NCBI GenBank assembly: GCA_963739645.1
Contig: CAVUBM010000112.1
Location: forward strand, 1-64,000
DNA length: 64,000 bases
Source: JASHPR01 sp963739645
GTDB lineage: Bacteria > Actinomycetota > Actinomycetes > Streptosporangiales > Streptosporangiaceae
Direction: 5' to 3'
Every line of letters starts with the position of its first letter. Within the stretch, counting starts at the first letter, position 1. This document shows, piece by piece, positions 50,634 through 60,240 of the stretch. Below the pieces are notes generated by a model. The model did no database searches, was not told the DNA's origin, and was given only the letters and a program-made list of their open reading frames with translations. The position numbers and the translations under genes are program-made.

Positions 50634-51883
50634 CGGGGTTCCGCCGGGTAGACCTCGGGCCACCGGGCGGCGGCCCGCTCGAAGCACTCCCGCGGGGCGC
50701 GGATGACCCCCGCGCCGATCTGGCCGCCGTCGCGGCCAGCCAGGCCGACGTCCATGACCGGCAGCACCCCCTCGTCCAGCACCTTGAAGATGTCGACCCC
50801 GGTCGGGGTGCCGCGGAAGCCGAACAGCGGGATCTTGAAGACCGTATTCTCGCCGGCCGTGATCCGGTACATCTCCTCGTTGCGGCTGATCATGGTCTCC
50901 GCGGAGCCGCCCTGGTACTCCTGCAGCGACAGCGCGCAGGCCTGCGCGAACCCGCCGAGGCCGACGGTCTCGGTGATCGTGCTCTCCCCGCCCATCCAGC
51001 TGATCTCGGATTCGTCGTGCCCGGGGAACAGCTTCCCCTGGGAGATCGGGGTCGGGCCCCGGAACCACTCCTGGCCCAGCCCGGCCACCCGGATGGCGAA
51101 CTCCCGGCAGCTGAACGCCATGGCCGACACCACGCTGGACCCGGCCAGCCCCGCGATCGCGTCCGCGGTCGCCTTGGCCGCGGCCATGGACAGCCGCAGG
51201 AAGAAGTAGTCGTTCTCGGCGATGTGCAGGAACGTCTCGCGCACCCGGCCGCTGCCCGGGCCGGCCATGTCCAGGACGGCGCGCAGCAGCTCCCGGCTGA
51301 AGAGCAGGGACGAGGCGGCGTTGCGGCTGTGGCACTCGTCGCCCATGCGCAGGCCCCTGGCCATCAGCGGCTTGAGCGGGATGCCGCCGGTGCGGCGGAT
51401 GGCCTCGCCGACCACCGGCGCGTAGACGGTGTTGACGTGCAGCAGCCGCTCGTGGACGCCCTCGTCGTAGCAGCCGTAGTTGAGCCGCCGCGGGTCCTTG
51501 CCCTCGTAGAAGTTGCAGAACGCGACGGTGCCGTGGACGTCGTCGCGGACCACGAACACCGGCATCGACGCGGTGTAGATGCCGGCCAGCGACCCGACCG
51601 CGCCGTAGTCGTGGCACCCGCCGACGGTGATCTCGCCGCCGTCGAGGGCGGCGATCGCGTCCTTCCTGGTGGCCGCCAGGCCCTCGAACAGGGCGCCGCC
51701 GATGATCGCCTCGCGCTGGCCCCCGGTGTACTCCGGCCAGGGCAGCGGCGCGCCGGAGGTCAGGATGAGGTTCTTCGTGTACCCGGGCAGGACGTCGATC
51801 GCCGGGGCGACGTCGACCACGACCGGGCTGGCGTCGCACAGCCGCCGGACGGCCTCGGCGTTCGCCTCGTCGCGGGCCGTCAC
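50630..51883 (-). CDS. DUF1116 family protein (YlbE/AllG-like)
   Basis: About 417 residues from GTG 51883 with GGAGGACGG before it. The chain carries DUF1116 features: VVVDVAPAIDVLPGYTKNLI, LTSGAPLPWPEYTGGQREAI, HDYGAVGSLAGIYTASMPVF, MGDECHSRNAASSLLFSREL, ENDYFFLRLSMAAAKATADA, ENTVFKIPLFGFRGTPTGVD and VMDVGLAGRDGGQIGAGVIR. In enterobacteria a DUF1116 protein (AllG/YlbE) is one part of a three-protein oxamate carbamoyltransferase with FdrA-type and YlbF-type partners; neither partner is present in the window. Here it stands with SDRs and a glutamylating enzyme. Confidence 0.88.
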   Translation of the reverse strand: MTARDEANAEAVRRLCDASPVVVDVAPAIDVLPGYTKNLILTSGAPLPWPEYTGGQREAIIGGALFEGLAATRKDAIAALDGGEITVGGCHDYGAVGSLAGIYTASMPVFVVRDDVHGTVAFCNFYEGKDPRRLNYGCYDEGVHERLLHVNTVYAPVVGEAIRRTGGIPLKPLMARGLRMGDECHSRNAASSLLFSRELLRAVLDMAGPGSGRVRETFLHIAENDYFFLRLSMAAAKATADAIAGLAGSSVVSAMAFSCREFAIRVAGLGQEWFRGPTPISQGKLFPGHDESEISWMGGESTITETVGLGGFAQACALSLQEYQGGSAETMISRNEEMYRITAGENTVFKIPLFGFRGTPTGVDIFKVLDEGVLPVMDVGLAGRDGGQIGAGVIRAPRECFERAAARWPEVYPAEPR

Positions 51884-51938
51884 CGGGCCGTCCTCCTGCT
51901 GGCCCGCGGGCCACCCGCGCCGTGCCGCCGCCGGTCGT

Positions 51939-52667
51939 TCACTGGGCCACGAACCCCCCGTCGACCAGGATCGTCTGCGCAGTGATGTAGGAGGCGCGCT
52001 CGGACAGCAGAAACTCGACGACCTCCGCGACCTCCTCCGGCTCGCCAATCCGGCCCAGGATCGTGTGCGCCGCTGACGCTTCCTCGCCGCCGGATATCGC
52101 GGCCATCGACGGGCTCATCGGGGCCCGGATCACGCCCGGCGCGATGCAGTTGACCCGGATCTTCCGCGCGGCGAGCTCCACGGCCAGGTAGGTGGTGTAG
52201 GCCGACACCCCGGCCTTGGTCGCCCCGTACACCGAGGCGCCCACGAACCGGCCGATCTGGCCGGTCAGCGACCCGATGTTGACGATCGCCGACCCGTCGG
52301 CCAGCAGCGGCGCGAAGACATCGGTGACCCGGGCCGTGCCCGCGACGTTCACACCGAACATCAGGGTCATCGCCTCGTCGGACATCCGGCCGAGGTAGGT
52401 GTCCTTGAGCACCCCGGCGCAGTTCACCAGGCCGGTGATCGGCTCGGCCTGATCCAGCGACCGGGCCGCGGCCTCGATGCTGGCCCGGTCCGTGACGTCG
52501 CCGGCGACCGGCACGATGCCTTTGCCCGGCGGGCTCTCCCAGTCCACCGCGGCGATCGCCGCGGCCAGGTCGAGGGCCACGGGGGTCAGCCCGGCGGCCC
52601 GGATCCGGCGGCAGATCGCCAGGCCGATGCAGCCCGCGCCGCCGGTCACCACCACCTGGCCAGCCAT
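51939..52667 (-). CDS. short-chain dehydrogenase/reductase
   Basis: 242 residues from ATG 52667 after AGGAGG. Motifs: VVVTGGAGCIGLAICRRIRA, VNCAGVLKDTYLGRMSDEAM, IVNIGSLTGQIGRFVGASVY with YGATKAGVSAYTTYLAVELA, and SYITAQTILVDGGFVAQ. First gene of a seven-gene minus-strand unit (SDR, DUF1116, SDR, unknown, ligase, SDR) downstream of the GntR-FCD gene. Confidence 0.92.
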   Translation of the reverse strand: MAGQVVVTGGAGCIGLAICRRIRAAGLTPVALDLAAAIAAVDWESPPGKGIVPVAGDVTDRASIEAAARSLDQAEPITGLVNCAGVLKDTYLGRMSDEAMTLMFGVNVAGTARVTDVFAPLLADGSAIVNIGSLTGQIGRFVGASVYGATKAGVSAYTTYLAVELAARKIRVNCIAPGVIRAPMSPSMAAISGGEEASAAHTILGRIGEPEEVAEVVEFLLSERASYITAQTILVDGGFVAQ

Positions 52668-52723
52668 GTGCCGCCTCCTGGGTCGGGTGCCGGGATGCAG
52701 GAACGGTACTTCAGTTCCCGCTA

Positions 52724-53569
52724 TTAGGTCAATAATCTAGACCTGAATACCTTTAGCGGCTGAGCGGCGGCCATACGGCCCGGGCTGGCCATGTCTGGCC
52801 CGGTCAGGAGCGCCGGGTGCCGGGCCTTGGGCTGCAGCCACGACTCAATGCTCGCGCGGGTCTCCTCGATATGCTCGGCCATCCAGCGTCCGGCGCTCTC
52901 GGCGTCCTTGTCCGCGATGGCCGTGGCGATCTGCTCGTGCAGGTGGTTGGCCTGCGGCTCCAGCCGCTCGAAGATCGCGCCGATGGGCCGGAACATCTCG
53001 ATCCGGGCCGAGAGCGTGGCCTTTTCCAGCCAGTCGTTGCGGGAGGCGCGGGCGATGCCGGTGTGGTAGTCGTTGTCCACCGCGAAGAACTCGCCGAGCA
53101 GCTTCGCGTCGTGGTGCTCGCTGAGCCGGTCGCTCAGCCGCTGCATCTCCGCGACCATGCCGCGCAGGTCGGTCAGCTCGGCCCGGGTGCGCCGCTGCGC
53201 CGCGTACCTGGCCGCGGCCGACTCGACGATGACCCGGTACTCAAACGTCTCGCGGAGCCGCTCGCGGTTCTCGCGCAGCAGCTTGAGCTTGCCCGCCTCG
53301 TCGTCGGGCCGCCCGGTGATGAACAGGCCGCCGTTGCGGCCGCGGCGGATCTCGATCACGCCCTCGGCGGCCAGCACGGCCAGCGCCTCCCGCACCGGCG
53401 GCCTGGACACACCGAGCATCTCGGCCAGGTCGCGCTCACGCGGCAGGGTCTCGCCGGCCCGGAACCGGCCCAGCGCCAGCGCGGTCCGGATCTGCTCCAG
53501 CACCAGCTCGTGCGCGAGCACCAGCTGCACAGGCTCGATCCGCGGCGCGCTCGCGGCGGTTGAGGGCAT
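52724..53569 (-). CDS. GntR-family regulator with FCD domain (FadR type)
   Basis: 281 residues from ATG 53569 after CTGGAGCTGGTC. Winged helix: EQIRTALALGRFRAGETLPR, ERDLAEMLGVSRPPVREALA, RRGRNGGLFIT. The all-helical FCD effector domain contains the metal-binding pattern (FAVDNDYHTGIARASRN, HLHEQIATAIADKDAESAGR, MAEHIEETRASIESWL). Such regulators respond to sugar acids or organic acids. It lies between the SDR-DUF1116 unit and the divergent dehydratase gene and is the likely reader of the GTCGATTGT motifs. Confidence 0.92.
   Translation of the reverse strand: MPSTAASAPRIEPVQLVLAHELVLEQIRTALALGRFRAGETLPRERDLAEMLGVSRPPVREALAVLAAEGVIEIRRGRNGGLFITGRPDDEAGKLKLLRENRERLRETFEYRVIVESAAARYAAQRRTRAELTDLRGMVAEMQRLSDRLSEHHDAKLLGEFFAVDNDYHTGIARASRNDWLEKATLSARIEMFRPIGAIFERLEPQANHLHEQIATAIADKDAESAGRWMAEHIEETRASIESWLQPKARHPALLTGPDMASPGRMAAAQPLKVFRSRLLT
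52726..52744. promoter_or_regulatory. candidate operator before the SDR-DUF1116 unit
   Basis: AGGTC - AATAATCTA - GACCT, 5-bp perfect arms in an AT-rich pocket 59 nt upstream of the SDR start and touching the 3' end of the GntR gene. Could be read by that GntR protein. Confidence 0.4.
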
Positions 53570-53700
53570 GACCAGCTCCAGGAGGACCAGAGGGTTCAGG
53601 TGCGCTAAAGCTTAGGTCATCGGGGTCCGGCCCCGGGTTCCCTAACGCGCCCGGCCAGTTGACCCCGCGCGGATTCGGCCGGCTCTTGCCGCGCCAGTAC

Positions 53701-53723
53701 GGTCGATTGTAATATTGTCGACC
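53701..53723. promoter_or_regulatory. operator/promoter of the dehydratase gene
   Basis: Arms GGTCGA and TCGACC flank TTGTAATATTG; GTCGATTGT matches the motif before the importer and aldehyde-dehydrogenase genes. TAATAT inside (53710-53715) can serve as the -10 box, placing the transcript start a few bases before ATG 53726. Confidence 0.6.
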
Positions 53724-53725
53724 TT

Positions 53726-54856
53726 ATGAGAATCACCGAGCTGGCGTGCTTCGCCGTCGACATCCCGGCCAAGGACGGCTCGTACGTGATGTCGCACGGC
53801 CGCGTGGCTCACACGTTCCCCAGCACCGTGGTCAGGGTGACCGCGTCGGACGGGACCGTCGGCTACGGCGAGGCGTGCACGCTCGGCGGCAACTACCTGG
53901 ACGGGTTTCCTGAGAGCGCGCGGGCCACGATCCGTGAGCTCGCCGACCTGGTCCTGGCGTGCCACCCGTTCGAGGCCGACGTGCTGGTCGCGGCCATGGA
54001 CGACCGGCTGATCGGGCACCTGCCCGGCAAGGCGGCCATCGACCACGCCATGTGGGACCTGCGCGGGAAGCTGCTGGGCCAGCCCGTCGCGCGGCTGCTC
54101 GGCGGAGTCAAGCAGCATTCCGTTCCCGGCGTTCCAGGCCATCAGCCTGAGCTCGCCGGCGGACATGGCCGACGAGCTTCGCCGCATGGCCGACCTCGGG
54201 TTCCGGCACTGGCAGCTGAAGCTCGGCGGCGACCCGCTCGACGACGCCGAGCGGGTGCACGCCACGGTCGGCTGCCATGCCGTCCGACTCGCGCTTCCTG
54301 ACCAGCGACGCGAACCGCGGCTGGACGGTCGCCCAGACATTGCGGTTCCTGTCCGCTGTGGCCGGGGTCGATAGCTATCTCGAGCAGCCGTGCCGGACCA
54401 TCGCCGAGCTGGCCAGGGTCCGGCCGCACTCCACGCTCCCGATGCTGGTCGACGAGAATGTCCGCGAGGCCTGCCGACCTGCTGCAGGTGATCGCCTTGG
54501 GGTGTGCGGACGCGCTCAATCTGAAGCCGGTCCGGGTCGGCGGGCTGACCAAGGCGGCGCGGATCCGCGACCTGGCGCTCGCCGCCGGGCTGATGATCCT
54601 GGTCGACGAGCCGCAGGGATCCGACCTGGCCACGTGCGGCATGGTGCAGCTCGCCGCGACCATCGACCCGGACAGCTTCCTGGCCACGTCGTTCTTCACG
54701 GGCGACCACATGCCGATGTCGTACCGGCCGCACGGGCGCGAGGCCGACGTCCCGACTCTCGACGGCGGCACCGTCACCTGGAACGACGCCCCGGGCCTGG
54801 GCCTCGACGTCGACGAGAGCGTCTTCGGCGCCCCGTTCGCGGTGTTCTCGGCCTGA
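53726..54856 (+). CDS. enolase-superfamily sugar-acid or amino-acid dehydratase, three frame breaks
   Basis: About 377 codons when repaired, ATG 53726. N-terminal capping domain: ITELACFAVDIPAKDGSYVM, VVRVTASDGTVGYGEACTLG, AAIDHAMWDLRGKLLGQPVA. Barrel: FRHWQLKLGGDPLDDAERVH (catalytic Lys), SDANRGWTVAQTLRFL, LPMLVDENV, DALNLKPVRVGGLTKAARIR and GLMILVDEPQGSDLATCGMV. Frames change near 54120, 54275 and 54470. The family (mandelate racemase/muconate lactonising) abstracts an alpha proton from a carboxylate; the MPMSYRP tail recalls cis-3-hydroxyproline dehydratases. Substrate not determined. Confidence 0.82.
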
Positions 54857-54866
54857 GCGGATCCCG

Positions 54867-56137
54867 GTGCCCGGCGACATGGCCCCAGGGGCCTGGACGA
54901 ACTGGCCGGGCAACGTCAGCGCCGACCCTGCCGAGATCGTCCACCCGCGGGACGAGGCCGAGGTCAGCGAGATCGTCGCGGCCGCGGCGGCCCGCGGGCA
55001 GGGCGTGCGGGTGGTCGGCGCCGGGCACTCGTTCATGCCGCTGTGCGCCACCGACGGGATCCTGCTCTGCCTGGACCGGATGGCGGGCCTGGTCCGTGCC
55101 GACCGGGAGCGGTGCCGCGCGGTGGTCCGGCCGGGCTCATCGATCGGCAGCCTGGGCGACCCGCTGTGGGACGGGGGCCTGTGCCTGCACAACCAGGGCG
55201 ACATCGACACCCAGCACATCGCCGGCGCGATCTCGACCTCGACCCACGGGTCGGGCACCGGGCTGCAGTCGTTCTCCGGCACGGCGCGCGGGTTCCGGGT
55301 GGTGCAGCCGGACGGCAGCGTCGCCGTGGTCGGCGAGGACCAGCCCGACCTGCTCGCCGGCCTGCAGACCTCGCTCGGGATGCTCGGCGTGATCACCCAG
55401 GTCGAGCTCGACGTGCGGCCCGCGTTCACGCTGCGCGAGCAGATCGATTTCTGGCCGCTGGCCGAGATCCTCGAGCGCTGGGATGTCGAGATGGCCAGCC
55501 GCCGTCACTTCTCGTTCTTCTGGCTGCCGTACTCCGACTCGGCCGAGACGCTCTTCCTCGAGTCGACCGGCGGGATGGACCTCGCCGATCACGGATTCGT
55601 CAAGCGGTACGACGAGCGTGACGCAGGATGCCGTGCCGCGGTCGAGCACCGGACCTGCCGCCGGGGCCGTTCCGCCGGAGGATTGACCGTCCGTACCGGA
55701 TCTACCCGGACCCGCCTGTTCGAGGGCGAGATCGTGCAGCGTGAACTTGAATATATGGTTCCGTATCGAGCACGGCAAGGACGCGTTCCTGGCGCTCAGG
55801 TCGCTGATCCTGCGCCGCAGGCCCCGGAACAACTTCCCGGTCGAGATCCGCTCGATCGCGGCCGACCAGGCGATGCTCTCGCCGTTCTACCAGCGGGACT
55901 CGATCTCGGTGTCGATCTGCGGTCATCGCGACGACGACTACCACGGGTTCCTGACCGCGGTCCACGACGTGCTCGAGCCGTTCCAGCCGAGGCCGCATTG
56001 GGGCAAGCTGCACTACTTCGACCTGGCCGGCGCTGAGCCAGCGGCTGCCCAGGTTCGGTGACTTCGTGGCCCTGCGCGACCGGCTTGACCCGGGCGGGAC
56101 GTTCCTGAACGAGAGCCTGGCCGGGCTGTTCCGCTGA
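54867..56137 (+). CDS. FAD-linked sugar-lactone/alditol oxidase family protein, three frame breaks
   Basis: About 423 codons when repaired, GTG 54867, 10 nt after the dehydratase. The FAD-binding (VAO/PCMH) domain is intact: WTNWPGNVSADPAEIVHPRD, GVRVVGAGHSFMPLCATDGI, LHNQGDIDTQHIAGAISTST with HGSGTGLQSFSGTARGFRVV. The C-terminal ALO domain is split over frames (HFSFFWLPYSDSAETLFLES; RNNFPVEIRSIAADQAMLSP; HWGKLHYFD; LRDRLDPGGTFLNESLAGLF) with changes near 55620, 55730 and 56030. It would oxidise a sugar alcohol or lactone using O2 or a carrier. Coupled to the dehydratase. Confidence 0.82.
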
Positions 56138-56150
56138 CCGGCGGCGGCGG

Positions 56151-57050
56151 TCAGACCCCGGCCTTGGCCCGGCTGAACGCCTCCATGATCTCGGTGAGCT
56201 CGGCCGCCCGGGCGTCGCTGAGCCGCCCGATCGGGGCCCGCGGGTCGCCGCCCGGCAGCCCCAGGTGCTGCAGGGCCGCCTTGACGCCCGTCACGTACCC
56301 GCCCGACACCAGGAACCGCATGATCGGGAAGACCCGGTCCCACTCGCGGCGGGCCGCGCCGGTGTCCCCGGCCTGCACGGACTCGTAGATCGAGACCAGT
56401 TCGGCCGGGATGAAGTTCCCTGCGCCGTTGACCGATCCGCCCGCCCCGTCGACGAGCGCGGCGAAATAGAACGTGTCCTCGCCGACGAAGGTGGACACCA
56501 GGTCGCCGTACTCGTGGACCAGGCGGGTGCCCTGGCTGAAGCTGCCGCTGGTGTCCTTGACGTAGCGAATGTTCTGGTGCTGGCTGGCCAGGTCCGCGAT
56601 GTCCTCCGGCTGCAGGTTCACCCCGGTGGCCACCGGCAGGTTGTAGATCATGATGTCGATCGACACGGCCGCGGCGATGTCGCGGTAGTAGGTCTTGATC
56701 TCCTCGACGGACAGCGGCTCGTAGTAGGGGGCCACCACCATCAGCCCCGCGGCCCCGGCCTGCTCCGCGTGCCGGGAGAGCGCGACCGCCTCCCGGGTGG
56801 TCATCGCGCCGGTGTGCGCGAGCACGGGCGCGCGGCCGGCCGCCTGGTCCAGCACGCTCTCCAGGACCTGCCGCCGCTCGGCGCTGGTCTGCGCGGCGAA
56901 CTCGCCGGTCGACCCGCACGCCACCAGCCCGTGGGCGCCGGAGGTCACGATGTGCTCGACGAGGTTGCGGAGGGCGCCGTCGTCCACGGATTCACTGTCC
57001 GCGGAGAACGGCGTCACGAGCGCCACCAGGAGTCCGTGCCAACCGCTCAT
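56151..57050 (-). CDS. DapA/dihydrodipicolinate-synthase family aldolase
   Basis: 299 residues from ATG 57050, which follows GGAGGGCAACGA. Family landmarks: GLLVALVTPFSADSESVDDG, GAHGLVACGSTGEFAAQTSA, GLMVVAPYYEPLSVEEIKTY, IMIYNLPVATGVNLQPEDIA (catalytic Tyr) and NIRYVKDTSGSFSQGTRLVH (Schiff-base Lys). Cell-wall lysine synthesis is unlikely given the catabolic setting; keto-sugar-acid lyase is more likely. Upstream the same frame is open into an aldehyde-dehydrogenase remnant, so gene finders may fuse them. Confidence 0.88.
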   Translation of the reverse strand: MSGWHGLLVALVTPFSADSESVDDGALRNLVEHIVTSGAHGLVACGSTGEFAAQTSAERRQVLESVLDQAAGRAPVLAHTGAMTTREAVALSRHAEQAGAAGLMVVAPYYEPLSVEEIKTYYRDIAAAVSIDIMIYNLPVATGVNLQPEDIADLASQHQNIRYVKDTSGSFSQGTRLVHEYGDLVSTFVGEDTFYFAALVDGAGGSVNGAGNFIPAELVSIYESVQAGDTGAARREWDRVFPIMRFLVSGGYVTGVKAALQHLGLPGGDPRAPIGRLSDARAAELTEIMEAFSRAKAGV

Positions 57051-57064
57051 TCGTTGCCCTCCTT

Positions 57065-57080
57065 GACGAATGTCTACAAT
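57065..57080. promoter_or_regulatory. regulon motif before the DapA-like gene
   Basis: GACGAATGTCTACAAT, 13 of 16 identical to the motif before the importer (63106). 15 nt upstream of the DapA-like start. Confidence 0.5.
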
Positions 57081-57099
57081 GTATAACCGACTGCCAGCA

Positions 57100-57458
57100 T
57101 CCTCAAGATGCCGGAGCGCGTCGAGCACGCCAGGCAGCTCCTCGTCGCGGGCGGCCGTGACCGGCTTGCCCGCGTCGGCCACCTCGATCTGGGTGAGGCC
57201 GGAGAGGTTCTCCTCGACCAGGTCGGCCAGCTCGCGGAGCAGGTTGGCCCGTTCGCCCGGCGTGCGCCCGGCCCAGCCGGGGAACGCCGCCTTCGCCACC
57301 GCCACGGCCGCGGCGACGTCTGCCCCGGTCGACGCCGTGAACGACCCGAACACGTCCTCGCTGGACGGGTTCACGACCTCGATCACGTCGTCGGCAGAGC
57401 CGGCCACGACCTCGCCGCCGACGACATTGCCAATCGTCCCGACCGCCACCTCTGTCAC
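57100..57458 (-). pseudogene. N-terminal fragment of an aldehyde dehydrogenase
   Basis: From GTG 57458 (GAAGGA before it) about 118 codons read as an intact aldehyde dehydrogenase N-terminus: GNVVGGEVVAGSADDVIEVV, NPSSEDVFGSFTASTGADVA, AKAAFPGWAGRTPGERANLL, VADAGKPVTAARDEELPGVL. Homology stops after LDALRH near 57105 and the frame runs straight into the DapA-like gene. The catalytic Cys/Glu domains are absent, so it cannot be active as an aldehyde dehydrogenase. The fragment resembles aminobutyraldehyde/betaine-type enzymes. Confidence 0.8.
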
Positions 57459-57480
57459 CGGCTGCGTCCTTCTCCAGATT

Positions 57481-57496
57481 GTCGATTGTCTGCAAT
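57481..57496. promoter_or_regulatory. regulon motif before the aldehyde dehydrogenase fragment
   Basis: GTCGATTGTCTGCAAT, 14 of 16 identical to the site at 63106; an extra ATTGTC half site overlaps on the left and AATTGTCGG follows on the right. Confidence 0.6.
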
Positions 57497-57554
57497 AATT
57501 GTCGGCGCCCTATCGCGTGTCAAGGCAGCGGCCCGCCCGCCCGCGCCCGGCCGG

Positions 57555-59382
57555 TCAGGCCTCACTGGCGTCCCAGGCCCCGATGGAGTCGATCAGGCTG
57601 GGGGCCGAGTGCAGGAGCTGCTTGGTGTAGTCGTTGCGGGGGCTGGCCAGCAGGGTCTTGGTCTTCCCCGACTCGCAGATGACGCCCTGGTCCAGCACCA
57701 GGACCTCGTCCGCGATCGTGGCCACGATGCCCAGATCGTGGGTGATGAACAGCAGGGACAGGCCACGCTCCTGGCGCAGGTCACGGAGCAGCTCGAGGAT
57801 CCGGGCCTGCACCGACACATCCAGGGCGGAGGTGATCTCATCGCAGATGATCACGTCAGGGTCGGCGGCCAGCGCACGCGCGATCGCGACCCGCTGCCGC
57901 TGCCCTCCGGAGAGCTCGCGCGGGTACCGGTCCCCGTACCGCGACGGCAGCCGCACCGCCTCGAGCAGCGTTGCCACCTCGGCCGCGGCCGCCGCGCGGC
58001 TGAGCCCGCGGAGGACCCGGGTGGGCCGGGACAGGATCTCGCTCACGCTGTGCCGTGGGTTCAGCGCGTCGGTGGGGCTCTGGAAGACCATCTGGACCCG
58101 GCGCCGCTGATCACGGGTCCGGCTCCGCGCCTTGGCGGCGAGCGGCTCACCGTCGAGCAGCACCTGCCCGGTCCAGGTGGGGTGCAGACCTGCCATCACC
58201 CGGGCGATCGTGGTCTTGCCGCTGCCTGACTCGCCCACCAGGGCCAGGCACTCGCCGCTGCGGATGGCGAACGAGATCCCGTTCGCGGCGATCACGTTCC
58301 CGCTGCGCGTGCGGTGCTCGGCGCGAGAGGTCGCTGACCTTCAGGATCACGGGCTTGCTGAGGTCGGCCGCCTCCGCGCTCCGCCGCTGCCGCCTGCGCG
58401 GCCCAGTCGACCGAGCACGGTCCGCGTCCACTCCGGGCACCGGACGTAGTGGTTCGGTCCCGTGCAGCTCGAGCACCGGGAGGTCGGCGTCGCAGGCCTC
58501 CACCTTCTGCGGGCAGCGGGGCGCGAACGGGCAGCCCGGCGGGCGGTCGGCGATGTCGACCGGCGCGCCCGGCATCACCTCGAGCACCCGCGCCACGACA
58601 TGATCGGGGGTCGCCGCCATCAGGCCACGGGTGTAGGGGTGCCAGGGTCGGCGCAGCACCTCCTCGGCGGGCCCTTCCTCGACGATGTAGCCGCCGTACA
58701 TCACCACGACGCGGTCCGCGATCTGCGCGGCGACCGCCAGGTCGTGGGTGACGTAGAGCATCGCCACGTGCTCTTCGTCGCGGAGCCTGAGCAACTCGTT
58801 GAGGATCCGGGCCTGGGTCACCACGTCGAGCCCGGTGGTGGGCTCGTCGAGGACGACGACCTTCGGGTTCGAGGCCAGGGCGGCCGCGATGCACACGCGC
58901 TGCTGCTGGCCGCCCGACAGCTGGTGCGGATACCGGCGTCCGAACTCCTCGGTAGTCGGGCAGGCCGACGCGGCCCAGCATCTCCAGCGCGGCCGCGTGC
59001 CGGTCCGCGTGGCCTTCCGGCTGTGACCGCGCATGGTGTCGGCGATCACGTCGGCCATGCGCAGGGACGGGATTCAGCGCGGTGCCGGGATTCTGCGGGA
59101 CATAGGACACCTCGCGCCGCGGATCCGCGGCGAACTGCGCGGCGCCCCGATGACCTCGCCGTCGACCGCGACGTCACCGGCGCTGATCGTCAGGTTCGGC
59201 GTGCAGTACCCGAACGCGCTCAAGCGCGGTCGTGGTCTTGCCGGAGCCCGACTCGCCGACCAGGCAGACGATCTCGCCGCGTCGAGGTTCATCGTGACGC
59301 CGTCGATGATCGCTGGCGCCCTGGCGCAGGACCTGACGCGCACGCCGTCCAGGCGCAGGACGGTGTCGCCGGGGCTGGCCAT
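57555..59382 (-). CDS. peptide-type ABC importer, double ATP-binding protein, several frame breaks
   Basis: Two ABC ATPase halves in tandem from ATG 59382. First half: Walker A GESGSGKTT (seen only after restoring one base near 59285), signature HQLSGGQQQRVCIAAALASN, Walker B VVVLDEPTTGLDVVTQARIL and the oligopeptide-type tail with cysteines RPPGCPFAPRCPQKVEACDA. Second half (from ~58300, intact): Walker A LVGESGSGKTTIARVMAGL, ELSGGQRQRVAIARALAADP, VIICDEITSALDVSVQARIL and THDLGIVATIADEVLVLDQG. Breaks near 59285, 59140, 59075, 58960 and 58325. DppD-DppF-like fusion; energises the permeases upstream. Confidence 0.82.
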
Positions 59383-59389
59383 CGTCAGT

Positions 59390-60240
59390 CTACTCGACCG
59401 GTCGAGCTGGCGGACGTAGGCGTCGCCCACCAGGTTCACGCCGATGATGAGCAGGGCGAGCACGATCGCAGGGACCCAGGATGGCCCACGGGTTGCTCGC
59501 GATCACCACCCGGTTCTCTGAGACCATGAGCCCCAGGTCGGGGGTCGGCGGCTGGATGCCGACGCCCAGGAAGTTCACGCTCGCGATCAGGATGATCCCC
59601 CAGCTGAACCGCAGCCCGAGGTCGGCGGTGATGACGCCGCTGATGTTCGGCAGCACCTCGCGCGCCAGCAGGGAGCGGGTGGGCTCGCCGCGCGCGACCG
59701 CGGCTTCGACGTAGCCACGGGTGAACACCTCGAGGGTCGCCGACCGGACGATCCGCGCCACGCCGGGCAGCAGCACCAGGGACGTCGCCAGGACCAGCAC
59801 CAGCGACCCGCTGCCGAAGCCGGTCACGAGCAGCAGGATGACCAGCAGCGCGGGCACCGACAGCAGGACGTCGACGGTGCGCATCAGGACGGGATCGACC
59901 AGCGACGTGGTGGAGCCCGCGATCAGGCCGATACGCCGCCGACCGCGTAGGTCAGGACCGTGGCCAGCCCGGCCAGGACCAGGGTCGAGCGCCCGCCGTA
60001 CAGCACCCGGCTGAACACGTCACGGCCGATGAAATCCAGGCCCAGCAGGTGACCGGACCCGGGCGGCGCCCCCGGGATGCCCAGCGTCTCGGTCGGGCTG
60101 TACGGCGCGAAGTAGCGGCCGAACAGCGCGATGAGCACGGCGATCAGGAGCAGCACGAGGCCCACGCGCCCGCCGTTGGTGCGCAGGATCCCGGACAGAA
60201 CGCTCCGCGGCCCGCGGGTCACGGAGGCCAGCGCGCTCAC
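59390..60240 (-). CDS. ABC importer permease, DppC-like, two frame breaks
   Basis: GTG 60240 overlaps the DppB-like stop by 4 nt. N-terminal segment GLVLLLIAVLIALFGRYFAP and GSGHLLGLDFIGRDVFSRVL are typical of DppC/OppC. After a frame change near 59930: DVLLSVPALLVILLLVTGFG, the EAA-loop EAAVARGEPTRSLLAREVLP and SVNFLGVGIQPPTPDLGLMV. Another change near 59455 precedes LLIIGVNLVGDAYVRQLD, whose frame continues into the ATPase gene without a stop, so the exact end is uncertain. Confidence 0.82.

Noticed and set aside
49866..51914. A single 682-codon protein spanning the SDR and the DUF1116 region
   Set aside because: Only the last 255 codons match a family; the upstream part is out of frame with the DUF1116 gene, whose own start and stop are clear.
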